Shown one piece after another: positions 25,616 to 33,744 of a stretch of DNA of 60,867 bases (its first letter is position 1; the number at the start of each line of letters is the position of its first letter). Source of the stretch: UBA7239 sp035430165. GTDB lineage: Bacteria; Pseudomonadota; Gammaproteobacteria; Pseudomonadales; UBA7239. Below the pieces are notes generated by a model. The model worked only from the letters and a program-made list of their open reading frames with translations. It was not told the origin of the DNA and ran no database searches. The DNA lies in assembly GCA_035430165.1 (NCBI GenBank), contig DAOMGE010000014.1:1-60867 (forward strand), given 5' to 3'. Made by a program: the position numbers and the translations under genes.

Positions 25616-26710
25616 ATGTTTGAGATGTCGTTTAGATTGCTTGCTATTGCCACTGCCTTTATCACTACGGCGCTGATTATAAAGCTTTCAAAGCCCGTGG
25701 CACGCCGGCTGGGCTGGGTGGACAAGCCGGATCTGCGCAAGCAGCACGATGCTGCAGTACCTCTTTCGGGAGGGGTGGCTATCCTGCTTGGTTTTATGGC
25801 GGCTATGTTTGTTGCTGGTGAGCCTCTGTACCGTCCACTGTTGATAGGGATGACATCGCTTTGTCTGCTTGGGCTGGTGGATGATTTACTGGATTTGTCT
25901 GCGCGCTGCCGTTTGTTGTTACAGATTTTGTTGGTTGGTGCTTTAGCGGTCTGGAAAGGTCTGCATCTCTGTTATCTGGGTAATATTTTTGGCTTTGGCG
26001 AAATCATACTCCCTACATGGCTGGGCCTGGTTTTTCTGGTGTTCTGCATTGTGGCAGTAATAAACGCCATTAACATGATTGACGGTGTGGATGGATTGGC
26101 TGGCGGGGTGATGGTGATTACCTTGTTGTGGTTGGCGTTTCTCAGTACCAAGACGGGTTCTGATACGTCACTGATGTTGATGTTGGGAGCCAGCATTGGC
26201 GGTTATTTGTGTTTCAATATGCGTGGCCCGTTTCGCAAAAAGGCGACTGTGTTTATGGGGGATGCGGGCAGTACTATGTTGGGTTTCGGTATAACGTGGC
26301 TGTTGGTGATTTATTCGCGCAACCAGTACGGGGAATTCAATGAATTCCCGCCGGTGCTGATCCCATGGCTGCTGGCCGTGCCATTGCTTGATACTGCATG
26401 CCTTATTATCAGTCGCGGTTTGCGTGGCACGAGCCCCTTCAAGGCTGACCGCGATCACATCCACCACATCCTGATGCGGGTTGGGTTGAGTGATCGACAA
26501 GCCGCCATCGTAGTGATTGCCATGGCTTTCGTTATCGGGGGAGTAGGGGTGGCTGGTTGGTTGTTGCACGCTCCTGAGTGTCTCCTTTTTTATGGTTTCT
26601 TGTTGTTGTTCGCGGCGTACTATTACGCCGTGCATCATCGTCGCGAGCTGTTTGTGTTGTTCCAGCGTTTGGGTGGCTATTCAAAGGGCAGGTTGCCACC
26701 TTCTCAGTGA
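25616..26710 (+). CDS. wecA: WecA/Rfe-like undecaprenyl-phosphate HexNAc-1-phosphate transferase
   Basis: A 364-residue polytopic enzyme with about ten to eleven helices. It carries the PNPT signatures: VDDLLDL (magnesium-binding aspartates), NMIDGVDGLAGG, MGDAGSTMLG and DRDHIHHILMR, the last typical of bacterial WecA-type enzymes. It can start repeat-unit assembly with GlcNAc-1-P or a related HexNAc. It follows the PglC-like gene by 131 bases, so the locus holds two structurally unrelated initiating enzymes. An ATG at 25625 is an alternative start. Confidence 0.88.
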   Translation: MFEMSFRLLAIATAFITTALIIKLSKPVARRLGWVDKPDLRKQHDAAVPLSGGVAILLGFMAAMFVAGEPLYRPLLIGMTSLCLLGLVDDLLDLSARCRLLLQILLVGALAVWKGLHLCYLGNIFGFGEIILPTWLGLVFLVFCIVAVINAINMIDGVDGLAGGVMVITLLWLAFLSTKTGSDTSLMLMLGASIGGYLCFNMRGPFRKKATVFMGDAGSTMLGFGITWLLVIYSRNQYGEFNEFPPVLIPWLLAVPLLDTACLIISRGLRGTSPFKADRDHIHHILMRVGLSDRQAAIVVIAMAFVIGGVGVAGWLLHAPECLLFYGFLLLFAAYYYAVHHRRELFVLFQRLGGYSKGRLPPSQ

Positions 26711-26791
26711 ATACCATTGGCTTTAAATAGCAATGTGGCATGCCAGACGCTAGAATTGGCAGCTTGATAACCCTGGGGGGGGTGTGACGTA

Positions 26792-27919
26792 ATGAATTCT
26801 GGAAGGGGATCAATATCCATAGCTTGTGTTGTGACTGCCATGTTGATGTTGGCAGGTTGTATATCTCTGGCTCCTGGCCAGCATATGGATGTGGGGAAAC
26901 TCAAGAGCGGTGTCTCCGAGGACAACATCCGGGTTGATCTGGTTCCTATCACTCCTCAGTTGATCATGGATGAAGAGCGGGCTCGTCCCAAACCTTCTAT
27001 CCCGGTGGAGTTGTTGGCTTATCAGCCACCGGCATACCAAATAGGCCCTAATGATGTACTGTACGTAACGGTGTGGGATCACCCTGAATTGACGACACCA
27101 TCAGGTTCACAACAACAGACTGCGGCCAATGGCCGTGTTGTGCGCCCGAACGGCGAGCTGTTTTACCCGTTTGTTGGCAATATCATGGTCAAGGGTATGA
27201 CTATCGGTGCGCTGACGGACAAGCTCACGAGAGACCTGAGCAAATATATTGATAAACCACAGGTAGATGTCAGTGTTCTCAGCTTTGAAAGCCAGAAGGT
27301 TACATTGTCTGGCGCGTTCAAGAATACGTCGCCGATTAAATTGACCTCTACACCCATCAGTCTGGTTGAGGCCATTGGTATTGGTGGTGTTCTCGATGAT
27401 CAGGTTGACCTTACCACGGTGAGGCTGACGCGTGATGGCCGTGAGTACAAGTTGAATATGTATGCACTGAGCAGGGATTCGGCAGATATTGGCAAGGTTT
27501 ACCTGAAAAATCGTGACAATATCCATCTAACCTATAACGACAACAAGAAAGTCATGGTAATGGGTGAGGTTGCAGAGCAAAAAGCCATTTCTTTTCGCGC
27601 CGATACCGTAAGCCTCTCCGATGTATTGGGTACTGTGGGTGGTCTGGATAAGTCAGCGGCTGATGGCAATGCAGTGTACGTGATCCGTGGTATGCAGGAT
27701 CTTGAAAGACAGCCGGCCAAGGTGTTTCAGCTGAATGCGAAGTCAGCATCTTCTTATATCCTGGCCAGCCGTTTCCGTTTGCAGCCCCAGGATGTTGTAT
27801 ATGTAGGTTCGACCAGGATTTCACGCTGGAATCGTGTGATTTCAGAGTTGTTGCCGACAGCATTGTTATTGAATTCAAGTACGGGTTCTGCTGCGGACAT
27901 CCATACCATCAACAATTGA
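26792..27919 (+). CDS. wza: Wza-like outer-membrane polysaccharide export lipoprotein
   Basis: A 375-residue secreted lipoprotein. The signal peptide ends in the lipobox LAGC with Cys23. A polysaccharide export (PES) domain begins at about residue 80 (YQIGPNDVLYVTVWDHPELT), followed by two SLBB-type domains. The C-terminal RISRWNRVISELLPTALLL can form the amphipathic helix that lines the Wza pore. It would form the octameric channel working with Wzc. A G-rich ribosome site precedes the ATG. It is the last gene of the locus, far from wzb-wzc, and a strong terminator follows. Confidence 0.9.
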   Translation: MNSGRGSISIACVVTAMLMLAGCISLAPGQHMDVGKLKSGVSEDNIRVDLVPITPQLIMDEERARPKPSIPVELLAYQPPAYQIGPNDVLYVTVWDHPELTTPSGSQQQTAANGRVVRPNGELFYPFVGNIMVKGMTIGALTDKLTRDLSKYIDKPQVDVSVLSFESQKVTLSGAFKNTSPIKLTSTPISLVEAIGIGGVLDDQVDLTTVRLTRDGREYKLNMYALSRDSADIGKVYLKNRDNIHLTYNDNKKVMVMGEVAEQKAISFRADTVSLSDVLGTVGGLDKSAADGNAVYVIRGMQDLERQPAKVFQLNAKSASSYILASRFRLQPQDVVYVGSTRISRWNRVISELLPTALLLNSSTGSAADIHTINN

Positions 27920-27940
27920 TTGCTGCAGGCGTTTCAGCTG

Positions 27941-27967
27941 AAAAAGCCCGCTTTGTGCGGGCTTTTT
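27941..27967 (+). terminator. rho-independent terminator ending the polysaccharide locus
   Basis: AAAAAGCCCGC and GCGGGCTTTTTT form a perfect ten-base stem around a short loop, followed by T residues. It starts 22 bases after the wza stop codon. Its A-rich left arm would also let it work in the other direction. Confidence 0.9.
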
Positions 27968-28039
27968 TATGGTTTACCTTGTAGTGGTTGGAAGGAATTT
28001 TACTGTATTCTGCAGTGGTCACGGTTGCTAGCTTATCCT

Positions 28040-28966
28040 ATGAAAATACTGCTGTGTGGAAACGAATCACCCTTGGCGCGCGCAGTCGTTTTCCGGCTGG
28101 AGCAGATGCCGTTTCCGTTTATCGAGATGTCTGGTGATGAGCTGGCTGCCATGACGACGCAGGCGCTTGAAGCCTTGTTGCGCGATAAGCACATCAATTG
28201 CCTGCTGAATGTTGTGCACTTGCCTTACAGTGGCAGTGCACGTGAACTGGAGCGCCGCTACTCGCGTCTGCCACAAAATCTCGCTTTGGCTGCAGCATCG
28301 ACGAATTGTTTTATGTTGCAACTATCGGATTGCCAGGTATTTTCCGGGCTGCAAGCGGTCGCTTATAAGGAAACAGATGAGCCGGATACGCAAACCCCCT
28401 ATGGGGCGATGCGATGGGCGGGTGAGCGTGCCGTCATCGATACCTGTCCCCGCCATCTGGTGCTGCGCACGGGTGAGTTGTTCAGCAGCCTGGGCGATAA
28501 CGTGCTGACCAATCTGGTAGCAGCGTGGCGTGCGGGAGAGTCAGCACCGGTATCGGTGCGTTACCAGTTTTGTCCGACAGCGGTGCGCGATGTGGCGCGT
28601 GTGATCGTGGCCCTGTTGCAGCAATTGAGTTGTGGTATCGAACCGTGGGGGATCTATCATTACTGCGGCACGGATGCGGTCAGTTATCGTGATTTTGCCC
28701 GTCTGGTGAAACAGATTCTCGAATCCCAGCCTGGCTGCAATGTTGCGATGGAAATGCGCGAAATTGCCGAAGGTTTGACGCCATTATCATGGGCCCTGGA
28801 TTGCAGCAAGATTCGTGAAACATTTGGCATCAAACAGCATCCGTGGCGGGCTGGCCTTACCAGTGCGGTGAAACGCGTTCTGGTTGTACAGGATCTGGTT
28901 GCCAGGGGTGTGCCGGTTTCTCCATCAGCGTTACTTGTGGACGACGAATATGTCAGCAACGACTGA
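28040..28966 (+). CDS. RmlD-like sugar-nucleotide-binding SDR, degenerate
   Basis: A 308-residue protein of the RmlD (dTDP-4-dehydrorhamnose reductase) fold and length. Recognisable landmarks are LSDCQVFSG (normally STDYVFDG) and YGAMRWAGE (normally YGxxKxxGE). The catalytic lysine position is arginine, and the N-terminal dinucleotide loop CGNESPLARA has lost the expected glycines. It may be a non-catalytic or altered protein. The ATG at 28040 is used because upstream codons run through the terminator. Its 3' end overlaps moaB by 17 bases. Confidence 0.78.
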   Translation: MKILLCGNESPLARAVVFRLEQMPFPFIEMSGDELAAMTTQALEALLRDKHINCLLNVVHLPYSGSARELERRYSRLPQNLALAAASTNCFMLQLSDCQVFSGLQAVAYKETDEPDTQTPYGAMRWAGERAVIDTCPRHLVLRTGELFSSLGDNVLTNLVAAWRAGESAPVSVRYQFCPTAVRDVARVIVALLQQLSCGIEPWGIYHYCGTDAVSYRDFARLVKQILESQPGCNVAMEMREIAEGLTPLSWALDCSKIRETFGIKQHPWRAGLTSAVKRVLVVQDLVARGVPVSPSALLVDDEYVSND

Positions 28967-29477
28967 AAAATTTTCAGCACTATCGATAGCGGTGTTGACG
29001 GTGTCCGACACACGTCAGGAAGACACGGATACCTCTGGCCATTATCTTGTTGAAGCACTGCGTACAGAGGGACATCATCTCGCTGACAAACAGATTGTGC
29101 GCGACGACATTTACCAGATTCGTGCAGTGCTATCGCGCTGGATTGCTGATGCATCAGTGCAGGCGGTGCTGGTTACCGGCGGCACCGGGTTCAGCTCGCG
29201 TGATTCTACGCCGGAAGCCGTGATACCGCTGTTCGATAAGATTATTGAAGGTTTTGGTGAAATCTTCCGGGCTTGGTCATTACAGGAGATCGGTTCGTCA
29301 ACGATACAGTCACGCGCTATAGCAGGGCTTGCCAATAACACGGTGATTTTCTGCATGCCGGGGTCGACCGGCGCCTGCAAGACAGCGTGGATCAATATCA
29401 TCCGTGAACAGCTGGACAGTAGTTATCGTCCCTGCAATTTTGTCGGCGTGCTGCAAACGCGCACACGGCAAACCTGA
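28950..29477 (+). CDS. moaB: MoaB/MogA-type molybdopterin adenylyltransferase
   Basis: A 175-residue cytoplasmic protein of the MoCF-binding fold. It has AVLTVSDTR at the start, VLVTGGTGFSSRDSTPEA in the middle (the molybdopterin-binding TGGTG loop) and MPGSTGACKTAW near the end. The family adenylylates molybdopterin or supports that step. It overlaps the RmlD-like gene and is followed by moeA after 21 bases, so the pair handles the last steps of molybdenum cofactor synthesis. The ATG at 28950 starts the conserved region; no good ribosome site is seen, suggesting translational coupling. Confidence 0.9.
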   Translation: MSATTEKFSALSIAVLTVSDTRQEDTDTSGHYLVEALRTEGHHLADKQIVRDDIYQIRAVLSRWIADASVQAVLVTGGTGFSSRDSTPEAVIPLFDKIIEGFGEIFRAWSLQEIGSSTIQSRAIAGLANNTVIFCMPGSTGACKTAWINIIREQLDSSYRPCNFVGVLQTRTRQT

Positions 29478-29498
29478 ACAATACAATCCTGCGCCCTC

Positions 29499-30695
29499 AT
29501 GTTATCTGTTGCTGAAGCTCGCAAGAAAATCCTGGCGGCAGCGTCTGTCCATGTGTCTGCTATCAATGTAAAGCTTGCCGACGCGCAGGGCTGTGTATTG
29601 GCTGAAGATATTGATGCGGCTATTGATGTGCCACCTGCTGACAATAGTGCCATGGATGGTTACGCCCTTTGCATTGCCGCCTTGCAGGATGGAAATAAAT
29701 TGCCAGTCGCCGGTGTGATCTACGCCGGCGATCCTCCCGGTGTGCTGGTGCCTGATACAGCGCAACGAATTTTTACCGGCGCGCCTGTGCCCCGGGGTGC
29801 GGATGCTGTTGTGATGCAAGAAGATGTGGTGCTGGATGGCCAGGGTATAGCGCTGAAATCCGGTGTGACGTTGTGCGCGGGTGACAACATTCGCCGCACC
29901 GGTGAGGATATTCGCTGTGGCGAAAAACTTTTTGCAGCAAGCCACAAATTGCGTGCGCGTGATATCGGTTTACTGGCATCCGTCGGGATTGATCACGTAA
30001 CAGCCTTTACAAAACTTCGTGTCGGATTGTTGTGTACTGGCGATGAGTTACTCGAGCCTGGTGAGATCGTCTCGCCGGGAAAAATTTATAATTCCAACCG
30101 TTTTTTATTGGCAGCCATGCTGCGTGATCTCGGTTGTGATGTCATTGATGCGGGCAAAGTGGCTGATGACCTTCACGCTACACAACAGGCATTGCAGCAG
30201 CTTGCAGCACGTGTCGACGTGGTAATCAGTACGGGCGGTGTATCTGTCGGCGATGCAGATTATGTCAAGCAGGCTGTCCTGTCGCTCGGCAAACTGGATG
30301 TCTGGAAAATTGCGGTTAAACCCGGCAAGCCATTGGCATTCGGCACTGTGTGCGAGAAACCGTTTTTCGGTTTGCCCGGCAATCCCGTTTCAGCCTTTGT
30401 AACATTCCTGTTGTTCGTGCGTCCGTTCCTGCAAATAGCACAAGGTGGTGTGGAAAACCCCTTGCGTTCCCTCGTTGTCACGGCAGGTTTTGCACATGCC
30501 GTGGCTGGCAAGCGCGAAGAATACTTGCGTGTGCAATTGCAACAGGACAGTGCGGGTGTACTGCGCGCTATGGCGTATCCCAATCAAGGCTCTGGTGTGC
30601 TTTCATCGGTTTGCCGGGCGGATGCGTTGTTGCGAGTTCCGGTCGGAGAGACATTCAGGGTTGGCGATAGCACGGAATGTTTGTTACTGGATTGA
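29499..30695 (+). CDS. moeA: molybdopterin molybdenumtransferase MoeA
   Basis: A 398-residue enzyme that inserts molybdate into adenylylated molybdopterin. It contains PPADNSAMDGYAL (about 46-58), the IFTGAPVPRGADAVVMQED region, the STGGVSVGDADYVKQ motif of the MoCF-binding domain (about 247-262) and GLPGNPVSAFVTF. All main family blocks are present at normal length. It is the second gene of a moaB-moeA unit; 24 bases later the steroid-dehydrogenase-like gene begins on the same strand. Confidence 0.93.
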   Translation: MLSVAEARKKILAAASVHVSAINVKLADAQGCVLAEDIDAAIDVPPADNSAMDGYALCIAALQDGNKLPVAGVIYAGDPPGVLVPDTAQRIFTGAPVPRGADAVVMQEDVVLDGQGIALKSGVTLCAGDNIRRTGEDIRCGEKLFAASHKLRARDIGLLASVGIDHVTAFTKLRVGLLCTGDELLEPGEIVSPGKIYNSNRFLLAAMLRDLGCDVIDAGKVADDLHATQQALQQLAARVDVVISTGGVSVGDADYVKQAVLSLGKLDVWKIAVKPGKPLAFGTVCEKPFFGLPGNPVSAFVTFLLFVRPFLQIAQGGVENPLRSLVVTAGFAHAVAGKREEYLRVQLQQDSAGVLRAMAYPNQGSGVLSSVCRADALLRVPVGETFRVGDSTECLLLD

Positions 30696-30719
30696 ACGAA
30701 TCATGTATGGGGAAACAAC

Positions 30720-31481
30720 ATGAGCAAAACCTTTGTGATTACAGGCGCTACTACCGGTATCGGTGCGGCATTGCGTCACTTGTTGCAAGCGCGTGGCGAC
30801 AAGGTGATCAATGTCGATATACGCGATGCAGATATCATTGCGGATCTCACGACCACAGAAGGCAGGGAGCAGGCGCTACGTGAGATTTCACAGATGTGCC
30901 CGCACGGGATCGACGGTTTTGTGCCTAGCGCAGGTCTGGGTCCGCAATATCCGTCGCTGGCTTGTGTCATTGCGCTGAATTTTTTTGCGGTGCGTACGCT
31001 CACCGAAGCGTTGTTGCCTTTGCTGCAGAAAAAACATGGCTGCGTGGCGTTGGTGGCGTCGAATTCTGCGAGTCTGCCGGGTATTAATGAGCCGTTGGTC
31101 AAGGCAATGCTGGATAACGATGAAGCGCTGGCTTGCGAGCATGTGATAAAACTGGACGGTTTCCAGGCGTATGGCGGCAGCAAGAATGCTGTGGTGCGCT
31201 GGATGCGGCGGTTGGCACCCGTGTGGGCAAGACACGGTGTGCGCATCAACGCGGTTGCACCGGGTACGACACAAACACCGCTGCTGCAGGCTGGTCTGGA
31301 TGATCCGGTCTGGGGTGATGCGATCCGCAATTTTCCGGTGCCACTCGGCGGGTTTGCCAAACCGGAACAGATTGCCAGTGCGCTGGCGTTCCTGTTGGGC
31401 GCAGAATCGTCGTACTGTACAGGCAGTGTGCTATTTGTGGACGGCGGTACGGATGCGTTGATGCGTCCTGATAATTTCTGA
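30720..31481 (+). CDS. hsdA: SDR oxidoreductase resembling 3-alpha-hydroxysteroid dehydrogenase/carbonyl reductase
   Basis: A 253-residue classical SDR. TGATTGIG (cofactor loop, about 8-15), the NAG-equivalent PSAGLG and YGGSK (catalytic Tyr-x3-Lys) are present. From memory it matches Comamonas testosteroni HsdA along its length: VDIRDADIIADLTTTEGR, TPLLQAGLDDP and the C-terminus DGGTDALMRPDNF have near-identical counterparts there. HsdA oxidises 3-alpha-hydroxysteroids. The cluster of acyl-CoA and KstD-like genes that follows supports steroid metabolism. Steroid specificity itself is inference from similarity. Confidence 0.85.
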   Translation: MSKTFVITGATTGIGAALRHLLQARGDKVINVDIRDADIIADLTTTEGREQALREISQMCPHGIDGFVPSAGLGPQYPSLACVIALNFFAVRTLTEALLPLLQKKHGCVALVASNSASLPGINEPLVKAMLDNDEALACEHVIKLDGFQAYGGSKNAVVRWMRRLAPVWARHGVRINAVAPGTTQTPLLQAGLDDPVWGDAIRNFPVPLGGFAKPEQIASALAFLLGAESSYCTGSVLFVDGGTDALMRPDNF

Positions 31482-31496
31482 TCTGGTCGCGGGTAA

Positions 31497-31967
31497 TTAC
31501 TGTACGGCCAATTGTGGGTCGATCGTGAACAAAAGGCTGTCGCCGGATGCAATCACTTCGGCTTCGCCTTTTACCACGATCTCATCGCGCTGGTTGCGAC
31601 CTTCACATTCAATGGTTACCAGTTTCACACGATCTTTCTTGTCGATTACGGTCAGCGTGATGGTGATCACGTCACCCAGTTTGACGGGTTTTGAAAATTT
31701 CAGGGTCTGGCTACGATACACCGTGCCCGGCCCCGGCAGGGTGGTGGCTATTGCTGCAGAAATCAGTGCGCCACTCCACATGCCATGTGCAATACGTTCG
31801 CCAAACGCAGTGGTGGCTGCGTACTCGCTGTCGAGGTGTACGGGGTTGTAATCGCCGCTGGTTTCCGCAAACAGCTGCAGGTCGCGTTCTGTGAGTGTTT
31901 TGCTGTACTGGCGCTGCAGGCCAACCGTGATGTCGGCAAATGGAATGTTCTGGATTGTTTTTTTCAT
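31497..31967 (-). CDS. MaoC-family (R)-specific enoyl-CoA hydratase
   Basis: A 156-residue hot-dog fold hydratase. The catalytic block is SGDYNPVHLDSEYA followed by FGERIAHGMWSGALIS, with the Asp and His of the hydratase 2 motif. It adds water to trans-2-enoyl-CoA. It is divergent from the acyl-CoA ligase (71 bases apart) and convergent with the SDR. The start at 31967 gives the usual family N-terminus; an upstream ATG at 32039 would overlap the ligase start and is unlikely. No strong ribosome site is seen. Confidence 0.87.
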   Translation of the reverse strand: MKKTIQNIPFADITVGLQRQYSKTLTERDLQLFAETSGDYNPVHLDSEYAATTAFGERIAHGMWSGALISAAIATTLPGPGTVYRSQTLKFSKPVKLGDVITITLTVIDKKDRVKLVTIECEGRNQRDEIVVKGEAEVIASGDSLLFTIDPQLAVQ

Positions 31968-32037
31968 GGGGTAGCTTTGTCGTTGCACGGAAAGGCGGCA
32001 AACTATACCCGAAGCCGTTGAAAGATGGGAATGGGAC

Positions 32038-33732
32038 ATGCAGGATCCAGTGACCGATATTGCCGGAGTGCCTGATACTGATCAGGTCATCGATGCCGTC
32101 CGGCAACGACTGGGCTATCCATTGTCTATCGAACTTCCCTCAGTAACCATTCCCGAAATTCTGCGGCAGGCCGTCAATGCATTTTCTGACAAGCCAGCCT
32201 ATACCTGTCTCGGCAAGACAATCAGCTATGCCGATGTGGATCGCTTATCGACACAGTTTGCGGCCTATTTGCAACATCAAACCGATTTGCAACCGGGTGA
32301 TCGTATTGCGATCCAGTTGCCGAATGTCCTGCAATATCCTGTCGTGGTGTTTGGTGCCATGCGTGCCGGGCTGGTGGTGGTAAACACCAATCCACTCTAT
32401 ACACCACATGAAATGCAACACCAGTTCCTGGATGCAGGTGTCAAGGCTGTCGTGATTCTGGCGAATGTCGCCAGCAAGCTCGAAACCGTGTTGGCCAATA
32501 CAGCGATTCGCCATGTGATTGTCACAGAGTTGGCAGATTTACACGATTGGCCGCAGCGCGTTGTGATCAACGCAGCAGCAAAATACCTGAAAAAAATGGT
32601 GCCACCATTTCATTTGTCGCAAGCAGTGGCATTGCGCAAGGCATTGGCGTCGGGTTCGCAATATCCGGTGAAGCCGGTATCGCAAAAACGTGATGATATT
32701 GCGGTTTTACAGTACACGGGTGGTACAACCGGTGTCGCAAAAGGAGCGATGCTCACGCACGAAAACCTGCTGGCAAATGTTCGTCAGTGCGCCATTTTCA
32801 TGGAAAAAGCCGGCATCAATCGCGGCGGTGAAATTGTGGTGGCGCCGTTGCCGCTGTATCACATTTACGCGTTTATGCTGCATATCTTGCTGATGATGGA
32901 GTCGGGTAATCATTCCTTGCTGATTCCCGATCCCCGTAATATTGCGGCGGTTGCCAAAACCCTGGCCCGGCATCGCTTCAGTGTTTTTATAGGCATCAAC
33001 ACCCTGTTTGTCGCACTTGCGCATAACGAAGCATTCCGCAAGCTCGATTTTTCTGCGCTGAAATTAACCTTTTCAGGTGGTATGGCACTGACGGAAACAG
33101 CGGCGAAGTTGTGGCAGCAGACCAGCGGTTGTGCGGTAATCGAAGGCTACGGATTGACGGAATCTTCACCGGTATTGACAGTAAATCCGCCAGGGCATGC
33201 CCGCATTGGCAGCATCGGTATTCCGCTGGCCAATACTGCTATCCGTATTCTTGATGACAATGGTGTGGTGCAGCCTGTCGGTATGGCAGGTGAATTGTGC
33301 GCACGTGGCCCGCAAGTGATGAAAGGCTATTGGCAGCGCGAACAGGCGACGGCAGAAACGGTGGTTAATGGCTGGTTACACACCGGCGATATTGCTGTCG
33401 CTGATCCGGATGGTTTTATCCGCATTGTCGATCGCAAGAAAGACATGATTATTGTTTCCGGCTTCAATGTGTATCCGAATGAAATTGAAAATGTCATGAG
33501 TGCGCATCCGGATATCATTGAATGCGCCGCCGTGGGAATTCCTGACGAACTCAGTGGCGAAGCGGTGAAACTGTTTGTGGTGTCGCGCAATCCTGCGCTG
33601 GATGTGGAGCAGGTAAGGCAATTTGCGCGCAAGGAAATGACAGCGTACAAAGTACCGAAGCAGGTAGAGTTTCGCGAGACACTACCCAAATCCAATGTTG
33701 GCAAAATTCTGCGGCGTGAGTTGCGTGGATAA
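32038..33732 (+). CDS. FadD-like acyl-CoA ligase
   Basis: A 564-residue adenylate-forming enzyme. The AMP-binding P-loop YTGGTTGVAKGAML is at about residue 225, GYGLTESSP at about 372, the hinge IVDRKKDMIIVSGFNVYPNEIE at about 463-484 and the catalytic lysine in KSNVGKILRREL near the end. It activates a carboxylic acid to its CoA thioester in the cytoplasm. It looks closest to medium/long-chain fatty acyl-CoA ligases; a steroid side-chain acid is possible given its neighbours. The KstD-like gene starts 12 bases after its stop. Confidence 0.9.
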   Translation: MQDPVTDIAGVPDTDQVIDAVRQRLGYPLSIELPSVTIPEILRQAVNAFSDKPAYTCLGKTISYADVDRLSTQFAAYLQHQTDLQPGDRIAIQLPNVLQYPVVVFGAMRAGLVVVNTNPLYTPHEMQHQFLDAGVKAVVILANVASKLETVLANTAIRHVIVTELADLHDWPQRVVINAAAKYLKKMVPPFHLSQAVALRKALASGSQYPVKPVSQKRDDIAVLQYTGGTTGVAKGAMLTHENLLANVRQCAIFMEKAGINRGGEIVVAPLPLYHIYAFMLHILLMMESGNHSLLIPDPRNIAAVAKTLARHRFSVFIGINTLFVALAHNEAFRKLDFSALKLTFSGGMALTETAAKLWQQTSGCAVIEGYGLTESSPVLTVNPPGHARIGSIGIPLANTAIRILDDNGVVQPVGMAGELCARGPQVMKGYWQREQATAETVVNGWLHTGDIAVADPDGFIRIVDRKKDMIIVSGFNVYPNEIENVMSAHPDIIECAAVGIPDELSGEAVKLFVVSRNPALDVEQVRQFARKEMTAYKVPKQVEFRETLPKSNVGKILRRELRG

Positions 33733-33744
33733 CTCTGGTGATGT

